Below, one piece after another: positions 37,509-48,689 of a stretch of DNA of 64,000 nucleotides (position 1 is the first letter of the stretch; every line of letters starts with the position of its first letter). The DNA is taken from assembly GCA_035772405.1 (NCBI GenBank), contig JAYKKM010000016.1, positions 1,138,501-1,202,500 of the forward strand. The letters run 5' to 3'. The translations under genes were made by a program, and so were the position numbers. This stretch comes from Chrysogorgia sp. JL179-B06. Lineage: Eukaryota; Cnidaria; Anthozoa; Scleralcyonacea; Chrysogorgiidae. The notes below the pieces were generated by a model. That model was given only the letters and a program-made list of their open reading frames with translations, was not told the DNA's origin and did no database searches.

Positions 37509-37950
37509 GCACATCGCTTCCCATGCTGCTTCGTTTCCGATGACAACATTTTCCATAAAATTTCGGTTTTGGCAGTGCCGGATGAACCATTCAGAAAAAC
37601 GTAATCGACGTGGCAAGTCGTTTGCCAATAACTCGTGTCTCACATGCATTCGATACGGATACCACCGTAGGTCCAGTCTTGTTATCCTGTTAAAGCCTGA
37701 GGACGAAATTCCAGTAGGATTACGACGAGCACTCACATCCCGTGGATTTTGCTGGAGCAAACCTCGAACAGCATTAATATTTTGTGCAGATCGTGAAGGT
37801 TAAGGCTAGTTCCATTGTTCCGATATTTCGTGACGATTTCCGACCAGGAAACTCTACTCGAAAAGCGTTAAGCACTGCGGCTATACTGTGTGTTTCGATG
37901 TAATTCTCCACGATAAATACTCGTTGTTCTGTGGTCAGTTGAGCCATTTT
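37509..37950 (-). pseudogene. Mariner-type transposase, N-terminal part
   Basis: Starts MAQLTTEQRVFIVENYIETH at about 37945, a helix-turn-helix DNA-binding start. After a frame change it reads NRITRLDLRWYPYRMHVRHE, LANDLPRRLRFSEWF and ENVVIGNEAAW. The first catalytic Asp, expected as S-D-E-A, is Asn in this copy. The protein is cut here by the MITE. Confidence 0.75.
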
Positions 37951-38096
37951 TAATCGAATCGGATCAGTTATGCTCCTACATGCGATTACAGGTTATCTTA
38001 ATTTCCCAGGTGTATAATATTTTTTAAAATTACAATAGGTCTCTTTAAGAATGCTAATTCATTTTCTAAGGGTAGCGGTTTTTTTTATACACCCTG

Positions 38097-39080
38097 TATT
38101 ATCAAGAAAACTAATCAACCAGTTAATAATATAAGGGTTAATTGGATGTAGATTTCAACTTATTGCAGACAATATTATGAGACACCATGTCAAATGCCTT
38201 TGAAAAATCAAAAGCAACACTCTGACAAAGTCAAAATCTGCATCCAAACATTTCTGGATGAAATGTTGACTACGAGTAAGGCCATGACAGAATTACACCC
38301 CTCCTTATATGCGATCTCAGAGCTGATCCTTACCTATTAATGGTTTAAGGGGTTCCCTTATTTCCTGTTTCAAAACAATTCGCTCAAAAAGCCGCATAAT
38401 AACGGACGTAATAGAAATAGGTCTTAATTGCTGAAACGACGTAGGAATTTATTTAGGTAATGGCGAAATGTTTGCAGTTTTCCAAAGATCGGGTACTACT
38501 TGTTGCTTCAATGAGCAATTAAATATATAAGTAATGGCAGGTGCGAATTCCAGGGAATATTCCGACCACAGCCAACAAGGAATGTCATCAGGTCCCTTAG
38601 TTGTTTTCTTGAGGTATTTTAGCGCCTCAACTACAGTGTATTCTTCTACACTTCGGACCTAATGTCATCCGCAATAACAACCAAGGTCAGGTTTATTGTA
38701 ATTAGGATCTGTATTAATTCCCTGGAAATACCATTAACATCGTCGATATTAAAAATAGAGAATATAGAGTCGTTTTTCCTCGTTCTACCAGTCATAACAT
38801 TAACATTATTCCACCATTCCCTACAACCTCTTCTAAGCTTCTTGTTCTCAGACTTAACAGAATTAATTTGATTAGTACGTATAATCTCATTTATCTAGGT
38901 TGCAATATATCAGCCTCTACAACCATGCCCTTATACAAAAATTTGCGTCTACGATTAAGCAGGATCTTGAGTAAAGGCGAAAAATACGGTGGATCATTAG
39001 ATGAAACCTTTACTCGCTTCACTGGAAAACAAGAACCGAAAATAAGATATAAAATTGAATAAAAACATTAATTGCAATTC
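38097..39080 (-). pseudogene. LINE reverse transcriptase, N-terminal half
   Basis: Frames broken by stops. Recognisable in order from the right: TGRTRKNDSIFSIFNID, EALKYLKKTTKGPDDIPCWL (RT entry, G-P-D-D/G-I-P), LKQQVVPDLWKTANISPLPK, LRPISITSVIMRLFERIV, and near the left end a motif A region (V-x-L-L-F-D-F-S-K-A-F-D-type, decayed) leading to LISFLDN at the transposon junction. No longer coding. Confidence 0.7.
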
Positions 39081-39290
39081 TTACATTGGGTTCATTCATT
39101 ACCGGAGACCAGTTCACATTCTAAAGCAGATTAAACATTTGAGCCTTGCGATGATCCCTCACACCACGAATCTCAACCATAGTTCTTTCAGGAGGGCCAT
39201 GTCTTAACTTCGGGTGTACTAAAACTCCAAGATGATCTGTTTACTAAGACTTCCCGTATACATGCAAGTAGTTTGTCAACGTTGTCTCTG

Positions 39291-39745
39291 GGGTGGGGAA
39301 ACACGCAGTTTAGTAAAAAAATATGCAAATTCCCCGGGGATGGTCAGAGTGAGAATTGAACCATGCGCAGTAAGCGTATTCAAATCATAAGAGGTTGTAG
39401 GCTGGCAATGTCTGAAATGGTATTTCTTTTATCGAAAGGTTTAAGAGCGAAGATGTAGATCACGTTTGAGTTAATTCAGACGCGATATGACAAATGTGTG
39501 AGACGGTAAACATCAATACCTGTATTAACAGTTTTCGGCCAGGAATGAAGGAAAGCGCTGGCGGCTCATTTGCATATAGTGAATTTTCTCACCTCATGAT
39601 CATTACAGCCTGTACTTCGCGTAATTCCAGCAGCTTTTCCAGATGCTATATGTGGGGTCCTAACCCTAACCACTTTTGTTCCATGTATAGCCAATCACAA
39701 AACCGGTTCATTAATACGGATTTACCGGGGTATGTTACCTCTTGT
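39291..39745. other. No supported gene
   Basis: Short GTCCTAACCCTAACC near 39658 is telomere-like but isolated. Confidence 0.35.
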
Positions 39746-40224
39746 TAAAGTGCCCCGGACCTCAAATTTTTTTTGTCTTATTTGGAAGAACTTTTAAAAT
39801 GATAAAGTAACTTCTTTTGAAGATTTTCGTTTCTTCGCTTTCTTTTTGAGATATATCAGTTTGTTTGATATGTAAATGTCCGGAATTTACGTCACACATG
39901 TATAATGACTTGTTGGAAAAATGTGTGTATCTCTTTCATTCTCGAACGAAATCCTTTAAAATCGAGAATTTTAGTGTTGCGGGAGAAACACGCACGCGTG
40001 TTATTCACACTTAGTGTTTTTATTTGATGAATGCAAAGATATATAACATTCTCTGTTAACTCATTATACATGTGTGACGTAAACTCCGTACATTTGCATA
40101 TCAAACAAACTGATATATGTCTAAAAGAAAGCGAAGACACGAAAATCTTCAAAATAAGTTACTTCATTCTTTTTAAAAGTTCTTACAAATAAGCCAATAA
40201 AAAATGTTGAGGTCAGGGGCACTT
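39746..40224. mobile_element. Fold-back MITE with TTAAAGTGCCCC end
   Basis: TIRs of about 140-150 bp. The left TTAAAGTGCCCCGGACCTCA pairs with the right TGAGGTCAGGGGCACTT. Arms run through GATATATCAGTTTGTTTGAT and ACGTCACACATGTATAATGA. No coding sequence. Confidence 0.85.
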
Positions 40225-40801
40225 CAAGAACTATTTTGTGTCGGAATGGGCGAAATCCTAAATTTGACACAAATGAGAAAAAGTCGTATTGCTCGCTATA
40301 CAAGATCACAAAAACTCAATGCGGTTTAATTTATTTTTATTCAATTATAAAGCTATGCTAGAACTGGATTGGAAATTAAAAACATCGAATACTAATTGTG
40401 GGAGAATATGTACACATTTTACAGGCTGTTTATACGAGCTGGGCCGACTCGTCATTACTAAAGATCTTGCAATTGCAGTAAAATACACCCGAAATAAATT
40501 TAAAAAGTAGAATTGGTAAACTTCACAGTAGGAACAGCCCAAAGTTTAAACTAAACTCTTTTGACAGCAAGGAATTTTTTTCGCAAAACGCCTATCAGCC
40601 CTGGTTCATACTACCTGCCCTTAATTATATTTACAGTGACAGTATTTAAAATTACGATTTCCACAACGAGAGCTTGAATAAAACAATGAAACCGTACTAT
40701 TGTATATACAATAAATAGCTCAGTAAATTTGCTACATTTAGGGGACAAGAAAAAATTATTTAACAGTAGACGTCTATGGAAGAGAGGATTTCACGGGGAC
40801 A
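40225..40801 (-). other. Region 3' of the cyclin gene
   Basis: Probably 3' UTR and flank on the minus strand. No gene of its own is supported. Confidence 0.4.
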
Positions 40802-41134
40802 TTACATTGCAAGGATATCCAATGATGGAGTATTTGCTACTTCGAAAAAAACAGGATGAGAGTATTTGCTGTGAACTGTTTTCATGTTTTTATTGGGTTG
40901 AACAGAGATCAAAGCATTGAGTTTGGAGAGAAGATCAGACAAATCATCTCGAGTATATTCCGTGTAATGGACCAAGGTAGGAGTCCATTCGTGAGCGCCT
41001 TTCATTGCCATGGCAAGATTAAGACAAGCGGCAGCCATCTTTGAAGCTCTAATGATAACGTAATCGTATTCCAGTAAGGTGGTCTCGAGAATGTAGCGAG
41101 CAAGCGTCAGCGTTTCCATGTCGCAGTCGGCAGC
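40802..41134 (-). CDS. ccnb3: Cyclin B3-like, last coding exon
   Basis: 110 codons plus stop, phase 0, after the acceptor TTCTCATTACAG. It encodes the C-terminal cyclin fold of a mitotic cyclin: ADCDMETLTLARYILETTLL, SKMAAACLNLAMAMK, WTPTLVHYTEYTRDDL and KYSHPVFFEVANTPSLDILA. The KYSHxVFFEVAxTPxxD ending is the B3 signature and differs from cyclins A and B1/B2. Cyclin B3 activates Cdk1/Cdk2 in late mitosis and meiosis and works in the nucleus. The exon joins in frame to 50180-50335. The destruction box and cyclin-box N-terminal fold lie upstream, beyond the window. Confidence 0.9.
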   Translation of the reverse strand, partial: AADCDMETLTLARYILETTLLEYDYVIIRASKMAAACLNLAMAMKGAHEWTPTLVHYTEYTRDDLSDLLSKLNALISVQPNKNMKTVHSKYSHPVFFEVANTPSLDILAM

Positions 41135-41704
41135 CTGTAATGAGAAGATCAAGGTAAATCAATTTGTTCATCAGCAGAAAATTGCAAAAGAAAAATTACA
41201 AGACTCGAGGCCGTATACAGTCAAATCTCTTTGAGCGACCACTCTCGTGAGCGACCATCTCCTCTAAAGTGCAACTAACCTCAAAGTTTTTCGATTAGTG
41301 AATCCAGAAAATCGAGGGAAATCAAATGAGGTATAACCATGCTTTAACAGATAAATATTTCGAAAGATATCGTTCTTTGGATGCCAAAAATCAATAGTTC
41401 TAGTCAAGGCCTGGATACTACAATCTCGGTCAAAAAAGGCTTCATGACGTCAAGTAAGCAACATGAAAAGGTTGAAGTCGTAAGTAAATAATCTATAAAT
41501 TTGTCTGTCTGTTGTCGTCCAACATGCTTGTTTTTTTATTGGAAGACAACAGACAGCCACATTTATATATTATTTACTTTGTACAAACAATTTCAACTTT
41601 TGGTATTCCTTACCGACGTCATTCGTACCCAGACTGTAGTTTCTCGGTCACACTGATTTTTGGCATATTCAAAGCACGATATATCGGGAAACATTTACTT
41701 GTTG
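41135..41704 (-). other. Cyclin B3 intron, proximal part
   Basis: The intron runs from the donor at 50179 (AAG/GTTAGT) to the acceptor at 41135, about 9.05 kb, and holds all the elements listed between. This part has no gene. CTCTAAAGTGCAACTAACCTCAAAG near 41254 resembles a MITE end. Confidence 0.6.
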
Positions 41705-42400
41705 TTAAAGTGCAAATGACCCCAAAAATGATAATGCTATATTTGAAAGAGCACTTAAAATGATGAAGAATCGCTTGAACAGTTCTTTGAAATCTATTTT
41801 CGTTTTCGAGCTATTCAGTTATGTGATATGTTACTGAGGCACATGATGACGACGTCAAAGCAGGCAAACAACATTGTGGCAATTCTAAGATTCGTGTATA
41901 TCTTCAAAGTTATCCAATGAAATTACTAGAAACTTTGCACGTGAATGCATACTACCAAACTAAAGAACATGGTTCAAGTTGTGTTGTCACCATAGTAACA
42001 GATTAGCTTCCAAACCTCTTCGTTACCATACAGAAGTCTTCATTTTCTTCCAATGCAAGCACCGTTTTCGATTTCAAACTTAGGTATTGCATTGGAAAAG
42101 TTATTGAAAAAGTTATTGAGAACTGCCAATTTCAACATGTTCTGCACATGAGAGAAACTTTTTAGAAACTAAGAGGTCTGAAAACTAATCTGTTACTATG
42201 GTGATAACATAACTTGAACCATGTTCTTTAGTTTGGTAGTATGCATCCACGTGCAAAGTTTCAAGTAATTTCATTGGATAACTTTGAAGATATACACGGA
42301 TTTTAGAATTGCCACAACGTTGTTTGCCTGCTTTGACGTCATCATGTGCCTCATTAACATATCACATATAACTGAATAGATCGAGAACGAAATTAATAAT
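41705..42400. mobile_element. Fold-back MITE family A, copy 1 (TTAAAGTGC end)
   Basis: The left arm (41840-42000) and right arm (42190-42370) are inverted copies: GAGGCACATGATGACGACGT, TATCCAATGAAATTACT, ACTAAAGAACATGGTTCAAG. The outer left end TTAAAGTGCAAATGACCCCA is present; the matching right end is missing. Second copy at 51410-51962. Confidence 0.85.
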
Positions 42401-44079
42401 CAATAAAGAAATTTAATTAAGCGGCATGGAATATTGAAGTAGTTGTCTAATATATGCGGTGTATTGAAGGAACGTTTATCCAAAAGTCACGTTTTTCATT
42501 CAAACGTTGGTTAAATTATGCACTGAAGGCACTGTAGAACTCTTTACATGTGACGATCTTGCTTTATTAAAATACTCCACGGCAGAATAGGCTTTCGAAG
42601 AAACATTTGTTCCTCATACTCAGACACGAGACATAGCATGCAAAAATTAGATAGCTTTGTTCGCGCAAACGTAACCCAGTTTACTCATTTATAATGTTGC
42701 CAATTGGACTTATATACAAAGGGCTATCTCTGGTTAAGCATGTGATTCATTTGTATAGTTCTGTATTACACAGTAACTTCGTATATACAATTTATTTGTT
42801 TTATTTACTTGTGATCTCCTACTACTCGAGGTTCTGTAGGGTTAAGACTTTGACGTCACAGGCTTCTCAAGTTACGTTGCAGCGCTTTGAGTAATTTTAA
42901 TGGCGGACGTCAAATTTGAGATTTCAAGTCGCTGTAACAGCGCCGTTTTTTTTAAATTTCGACATAAAGCTTCGTACAGTAGGTCATAGGTAGGTGTACT
43001 TCAATTATGAAATAAAAATGTGGGTGAAATTTTCGTCTCAGTGACACTTTAAGGCTAATTCAGTACTCTTGACTAATCGTTATTTGACAGTTGTAATCGC
43101 TTTTTAAAATGTTTTGACCGTTTTGTAACCTAATACTGAATGAACTGCGTATATATGTATACCTACTTGAAACGTTAGCTAATAAAATATTTTTCAAATT
43201 TCTGTCATGTCATGTCAAAGTCATTCGCTGGGCTTTAATCTTTATTTTCTAATTCAGTACCATCTACATTTCCACAAATATATATTAGTAGCTAAATATT
43301 ATTTTGCAGATTTTTCGCCGGGATATCGTCAAGGAAATGTAGATGGTACAGAATTAGCCTTACGTTTTCTCCTGTTTTGGTGGCCATACAGGCACTAATT
43401 TACGCATGCTTTCCTCGAAGCAATCAGGCGTAAAATTTTCCGAACAAACGATTTGTTGCGTGCACATGGATTATTTCGGCGAATTCTGGTCAGCTACGCT
43501 TGTCGCAGTTTACTTTCTGCAGGAATTCTATGGTAACTTATTCCCGCAGTCTTGCGTGAACTATTTGTGTAGTCGAGCACCATGCAATGAGGCATTGTAG
43601 AAAGTATTGAACGATAAACTAAGAATATTTATGTTTAGACAGAAAACCACGTTGTCGAAGAACATTTGTTTCTATCACTCAGACGTCAAAACGCCAATGG
43701 GAACGACCGCTTTCGCTCGCAAGCAAAGCAACAATGGCGGCCCCTAATGTGCGAAAATTACGACAAACAAAGTCAAATTTCTCCAAAACTAAAAAGATTA
43801 ATAATTTTATTTAGGCAAGGTAGCGTCACTCAGCTAAAAGCTGCTTTCCAGGATGGCCTTGTTTTTAAAACTATATTACTTACAATATTAACTAAATACT
43901 GAAATTACTAATTATACTATAAATTACAATGTCAACTAAATAGTGATTACGAGAATGAAACATGCAATACTTACAGTTTTGTTAAAAGCTTAAAAGTTCA
44001 TAAAATGTAAAAAGTCGTATTCATATAATTAAGATATATCTTCTTATAAATTTTTTTTTAAATAACAGTGTCATCACGC
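42401..44079. other. Cyclin B3 intron, no gene
   Basis: AT-rich. 43010-43053 ends AAATTTTCGTCTCAGTGACACTTTAA, another fold-back-type end without its partner. Open frames at 43207-43600 have no recognisable product. Confidence 0.4.
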
Positions 44080-44089
44080 ATCTATTAAG

Positions 44090-44760
44090 TGAATTTGGGA
44101 GATCGTTAATGTATAGTGAGAACACAGAAGGGGCCCAAAACTGACCTTTGAGGCACACCATAATCAACATTCATTGTGTTGGAAAATACTCCGCCATGGA
44201 AAATACTCCGATCTAAACCATTTTAGTTCAACGTCTTGAATACCCATAGCTTCTAGTTTATTTAAAAGTATTCCATGGTTGAGTTGCCTTACATAAATCA
44301 ATAAACAGAAGACCTTTCATTTCCCCTCTATCAAGATTTTGAAGTAATTCATCTGTTAATTTAACCAGAGCCGTTTGGGTTGAATATTTACGACGAAAAC
44401 CAGTCTGATGACTCGTCAACATACCATGATTTATTAGATATAGGTAAGTCTGCTCGTGAACCAGTTTTTTCCATGACTTTGCTTGCAACTGACAGAATGG
44501 ATATCGGACGATAGTTGCTAGAATCTGATCTGTTTCCATTCTTATATTAAAAGCGGAATTACTTTCGAGAATTGCCATTCAGTAGGATATATACCAGAAG
44601 AAATGGATAAGTTGATAATATTTGTGAGTGGTGTGGTTATGACGGATCGTGCATCCTTTAGTAATTTAGCATTTAATTTATCCATCCCGCCGATTTATTA
44701 GTTTTCAAGGAATTCAGTTCTCTTCCACGTCTTCTTCGGTAACTCCGTGCAAAATCAATT
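44090..44760 (-). pseudogene. LINE reverse transcriptase fragment (to motif B)
   Basis: Contains YLINHGMLTSHQTGFRRKYS and TQTALVKLTDELLQNLDRGE, then MKGLLFIDLCKA (motif A, F-I-D-L-C-K-A-F) and, after a frame change, GVPQRSVLGPF with INDLP (motif B). Motif C is lost by truncation near 44080. Confidence 0.8.
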
Positions 44761-45115
44761 TTTCGTTAAAGACTGGGCTCCGGTATAAAGTATTATTAAG
44801 TCGATAGTCATTTGCAGTGTTTGCAGTGTTAATATTATGTTCGGCCAAAAGTTTACCCACCGACGAAAAAAATTTGTTGAAGGCACAAGCGATACTCTTT
44901 TTCCTGTTATAAACTTGTGACTTTTAACACAATAGGCTGAGAGAAATTCTCGGAGGGAAGAAGTTGTTTAAATGCATTCCAAAAATCCTTTGGGTTACTT
45001 TTGTTGTCATTTATAAGTTTTGCATAGTATTTCGATTTCGCTTTTCTGCATTCTGCGCGGTTTACTTGGTTTCTAAGATCTTTGAAACGTTTGTAATAAT
45101 GAGTTGATCTAGATT

Positions 45116-45322
45116 TTAAAAATTTCTTATCGGATAAAAATCCCTGTCACTCATAGATTTTCTTATATCTCTAGAAAGCCATGGGTTGTTGCAACCTTTC
45201 ACTCTTGATGTCCTCAGGGGTGCATGTTTATCACAAACATCCAGAAACAATTTAATGAAATGATGTAGTTGATCATTTACATCTTCAAAAAGTTCAATAG
45301 TGTTCCATGGACATAATAACAT
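45116..45322 (-). pseudogene. LINE linker between APE and RT
   Basis: Contains HHFIKLFLDVCDKHAPLRTS and KGCNNPWLSRDIRKSMSDRD, the D-K-H-A-P-L...P-W-(L/I)-(S/T)...I-R block that precedes the RT in CR1/Jockey-like LINEs. Confidence 0.75.
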
Positions 45323-45418
45323 GGGTCAGCTAATTCTTATACGATCTAGTTTCAACCATTTTCGGCTCCGTTTTACATGCTGCTATCTTTCGAACAAGGT
45401 AAATCATGTAGTGATCAC

Positions 45419-45835
45419 TCACACCAAGATGATGAACTCCACATTCGAAAATCCGCGCCTACTCGAATTACAGAAGATCAGATCAATCAAAGATCCCGAA
45501 TGATCGGTAATTCTTGTAGGTTCTTTAACAAGTTGCGTAAAATCATATAAATTACTAATGTATTTAAGTTTTCTCGTAAGACTGCTACATGTAACTGGAG
45601 ATGCTCGGTAGTCGCAATTAAAATCTCCCACAACAACTGCTTCTCTATTAGAATTGTAAATTTCTTTCATAGCGTCATCATATATTTCAAAGAAGTTATT
45701 GTCTTTAGGAGGTCGATAAACCGACCCCAAGAGAAATGGCTTAGATTTGGTTATGCAAATTTCAATCCAAACAGCCTCCAGTTCAAAATGGTCTAATTTA
45801 TTGGCTGACGTTTCAGATAAGTATCCCGAATTTAA
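45419..45835 (-). pseudogene. LINE APE endonuclease, C-terminal half
   Basis: GSVYRPPKDNNFFEIYDD and EAVVVGDFNCDY hold the APE catalytic GDFN block; then LYDFTQLVKEPTRIT and SLIDLIFCNSSRRGFSN. The S-D-H-x-x-(V/I) end is only partly readable. The first half is at 46613-46848. Confidence 0.85.
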
Positions 45836-46002
45836 AACAGTCCTAACCCCAAACCTTACCCTAATACTAACGGAACCCTAACTCTCACGATAATGCTTTC
45901 TTTTAGAAATATAACAGCTAATTTTAATTTCGAATTTTAATACCGATAGTCTATGTGACGTCATTTCGAGTTTATGAAACTTCACCCAAATTTGTTTAAT
46001 AT

Positions 46003-46612
46003 CTTATTTTATTTATTTATTTTATTTATTAAGCTTCCATTGTACAATAACTAAAAAAAATTCAAAAAAAATTACATGTACAACGAGGCAAGTTTACAAC
46101 AGGTACATACCCAACAAGGTAAACTGCCAAAAACTATTAAAAAATTAAATATAGGCTAACAATGATAACAAAACATAATACCATTCAATTCAATAAAACA
46201 CAGTTGATTATAAAATAATATTTCAAAAAAACACTTAAGTGAAAAATAAAAACAGTTAACAGCATTCTCTATAAGATGAGGCCAGGTTATGGGTAGAGTA
46301 ACATTTAGAACAAATAGATTTCCAGGTTGAAATATTGTCAGTCAAAAGTAGAATGCAGCGCAGACATGTAGTGGCGGTAGAGAGCAGATCTAAAAGAAGT
46401 AACTGATGAAAGGAAACGGGTTGACATAGGTTAGACTGTTCCAGAGTTTGACAGTTCGAACGAAGTAACTTTTTGAAAAAGAGAGGTTTTCCATTTTGGA
46501 CCGACAAAATCGAGAGAGCAACTGTTTCTGGTTGATTTTACCAATATTTTGGGCTTGATGAAGTTAGAGATGTCAACATTATAGAAACCATTCATCAATT
46601 TTAAAATCAATT
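46003..46612 (-). mobile_element. 5'-truncated tail of a third LINE
   Basis: Entry block KLMNGFYNVDISNFIK, then KSTRNSCSLDFVGPKWKTSL and (frame-shifted) FVRTVKLWNSL, the C-terminal tail typical of cnidarian CR1-like LINEs (N-G-F-D-N-V-D..., N-x-W-N-S-L-P). A 3' UTR follows, ending in AATAAATAAAATAAATAAAT (46003-46030). It interrupts the APE domain of the host LINE. Confidence 0.75.
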
Positions 46613-46848
46613 TAATCTTGAAAGGTATATTTTCTTTTAGGAAAACTGCTATGCCTCCGCCATGTCTATTTCCGTCTTTCCTCACTGTTGAGTACCCCCA
46701 TATATTAATCTCATGTTCAAGAACACTTTCATCCAGCCATGATTCAGAAATGCATAGATTATCCAACGGACATGAATAACCTTACCTCGTCAATCTTGCT
46801 CAATAAACTTCGAACGTTGAGATGACCTATCTTGAGCCCCTTTTTATG
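46613..46848 (-). pseudogene. LINE APE endonuclease, N-terminal half
   Basis: GLKIGHLNVRSLLSKIDEVR (frame-shifted) followed by LCISESWLDESV and DGNRHGGGIAVFLKENIPFK. The L-N-(V/I)-R-S and C-I-x-E-(S/T)-W-L blocks and R-x-G-G-G-x-A-x-Y/F are the APE N-terminal catalytic region. Cut by the nested LINE tail. Confidence 0.85.
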
Positions 46849-47054
46849 TATTATTATTATTATTAATATTATGAACTATATTTCAACACGGTACAATTTC
46901 ACCTGATAAATTAATCATTTACAAAGAAAAGAAAAAAGGTGATCTTCCAACCGGCCGTGCATTATACTAGTAAAAATATGAATTGCGATATTTACAAGAA
47001 AGTTAATTATAACTATAGATAAGAACAAAGGCAAAATGAATATGTTACTTAATG

Positions 47055-48011
47055 TTAACATGTACGTTTTATGCTAGTTTTAAAATTAGCAATAGTTTCC
47101 GAGGACTTTTGTGATAAAGAAAGACAGTTCCAGAATTCCGCCCCTCTGTATGAGAATGCATTTTTCATATTGTTTGTTTTTGGTTTGGGTAATGTCAAAT
47201 TGGCTCTCGATTGTCTTGTGTTATGGTCGTGAACGTCACTAATATTTATAAACATATCACACAAATAATCAGGAACCATTCTGTTTTTTACCTTGCACAT
47301 GAAAATTGAAAGTTGTTGCATCCTTCGTTTTTCGAGGTTCGGAATTCCTAGCTTACTTAATATGTCAGCTGATCGTGTCGTATAATTCTCACGTGAGATT
47401 ATTCGAAACGCCCTGCTCTGTAACTTTTGTAGTTTATCTGCTAATATTTTCCCTAGGCAACCCCATACTTGAGCACAATAATCGAAGTAAGGTTGAATTA
47501 TGGATTGGTATATTGTTATTAGGGTATTATATTCGATTGTATCTCGAAGTCGTCTGAGTATACCGAGGCCTGAGGTGACCTTTTTTGAAATGTGTTCGAC
47601 TTGCGCTGACCAGCTTAGAGACTCATCTATCATTATGCCCAACGATTTTGTCGTTTTAACTCGCTTAATTTCTAAACTACCAATATTGATAACTGGATCA
47701 AAAGTTAGTTGGCTAAGCCTTTTCGTGGTACCAATTATCATATATTCGGTTTTACTGTTATTTAAAGTTAATTTATTTGCAGACAGCCAATTTGCAACAT
47801 TATTTAAATCGCCATTCAATGTTTCTTCAATTACTTTAATATCATCACTTGCTGTTGCAATTTGGGTATCATCTGCAAACATGTCTGGTTTTGCCCTGTT
47901 TAGACACTTTGGTAAGTCATTGATGTAAATTAGAAATAACAATGGGCCTAAACCAGAACCTTGCGGTATGCCTGTTTTCATAATTGATGGGCTTGATGTA
48001 TTACCATTCAC
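47055..48011 (-). pseudogene. Nested LINE reverse transcriptase, motif B to C-terminus
   Basis: 318 codons: KTGIPQGSGLGPLLFLIYIN (motif B), DMFADDTQIATA (motif C), LTLNNSKTEYMII (motif D), TKSLGIMIDESLSWSAQ (motif E), thumb (YFDYCAQVWG), and the C-terminal HNTRQSRANLTLPKPKT...FSYRGAEFWNCL. All RT motifs are intact; the protein is separated from its start by a frameshift near 48030. Confidence 0.9.
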
Positions 48012-48050
48012 ACAACAGTACTGGGTCCTATTTGATAGATACGACTCCAG

Positions 48051-48686
48051 TCAGCGATGCGCTGTTCCTTTTATTCCATAACTTGCTATTTTGTTTAAAA
48101 GTATGTTATGGTCGACAGTATCAAATGCTTTTTTTAGGTCCAGAAACACAATCCCATTTAGTTTACCAATATCAATGTTTTTGTACCATTCGTTAGTAAT
48201 ATCCAGCAGTGCTGTAACAGCTGAGTGTTGTGATCTAAATCCGTGTTGGCAATTTGTAAGCAGATTAAAGTCATGTAAATAATTATAGATCTGGTTATGA
48301 ATCAGCTTTTCCGCAATTTTGGCAACTGCTGAAATAACCGATATCGGTCTGTAATTGGTCATTTCATCTTTAGCTTCAGACTTAAATATCGGAGTAATCC
48401 TAGCGATTTTCCAATCATTGGGAAATATGCCTGTTATAATGGAATGGTTAAATATGGATGTTAAAAATGGTGCAATAACTGATGCTGAAATTTTTAGGAT
48501 ACGAGATGAGATACCATCAATTCCAGATGCTTTGTTGGGCCCTAAACCATGGAGTAGTTTTAAAACATCACTTTCTAGAATTTCTTGAAAGCTAGGGAGC
48601 CCATGAACTGGATGATTTATATCACTAAGAAAACTATCCGGTGAAATATTCGATCGAGGTATTTCATTCGCAAGTTTTTTTTCCAA
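48051..48686 (-). pseudogene. Nested LINE reverse transcriptase, fingers to motif A
   Basis: 211 codons: LGPNKASGIDGISSRILKIS (entry), FPNDWKIARITPIFKSEAKD, MTNYRPISVISAVAKIAEK (motif 2), HGFRSQHSAVTALL and GIVFLDLKKAFDTVDHNILL (motif A). The next part continues in another frame from 48011. No APE or 2A of its own: 5'-truncated. Confidence 0.9.
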
Positions 48687-48689
48687 TTA

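Larger units (their letters stand above)
33318..38096 (-). mobile_element. Tc1/mariner (IS630)-type transposon, with nested insertions
   Basis: The right end, read on the minus strand, is TACAGGGTGTATAAAAAAAA then CCGCTACC. The left end is CAGTGTGTATAAAAAAACCC then GCTACC. TA flanks the right end and TG the left. The transposase is read from right to left in three separated blocks. Removing the two internal insertions leaves about 1.3 kb, the expected size. All parts are decayed. Confidence 0.8.
32207..39290 (-). mobile_element. APE-type LINE (CR1/Jockey-like), split by a mariner-type transposon
   Basis: RT fingers and motif A region at about 38110-39070, RT palm and C-terminus at 32522-33317, 3' UTR to about 32220. 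The two halves join in sense across the 33318-38096 transposon: LISFLDN before it and QRVCFPGQVG after it. Upstream APE sequence is not recognised, so the copy is probably 5'-truncated; its outer end near 39290 is approximate. Confidence 0.75.
46849..48689 (-). mobile_element. 5'-truncated LINE (RT only) with (AAT)n tail, nested
   Basis: RT in two frames, 48686-48051 and 48011-47055, then a 3' UTR and (AAT)n at 46849-46870. It sits in an A-run of the outer LINE: AATTGG followed by A8 on one side, AAAAAGGGGCTC on the other. Confidence 0.8.

Noticed and set aside
47306..47928. Plus-strand frames of 83 and 142 codons
   Set aside because: Antisense of the nested LINE reverse transcriptase.
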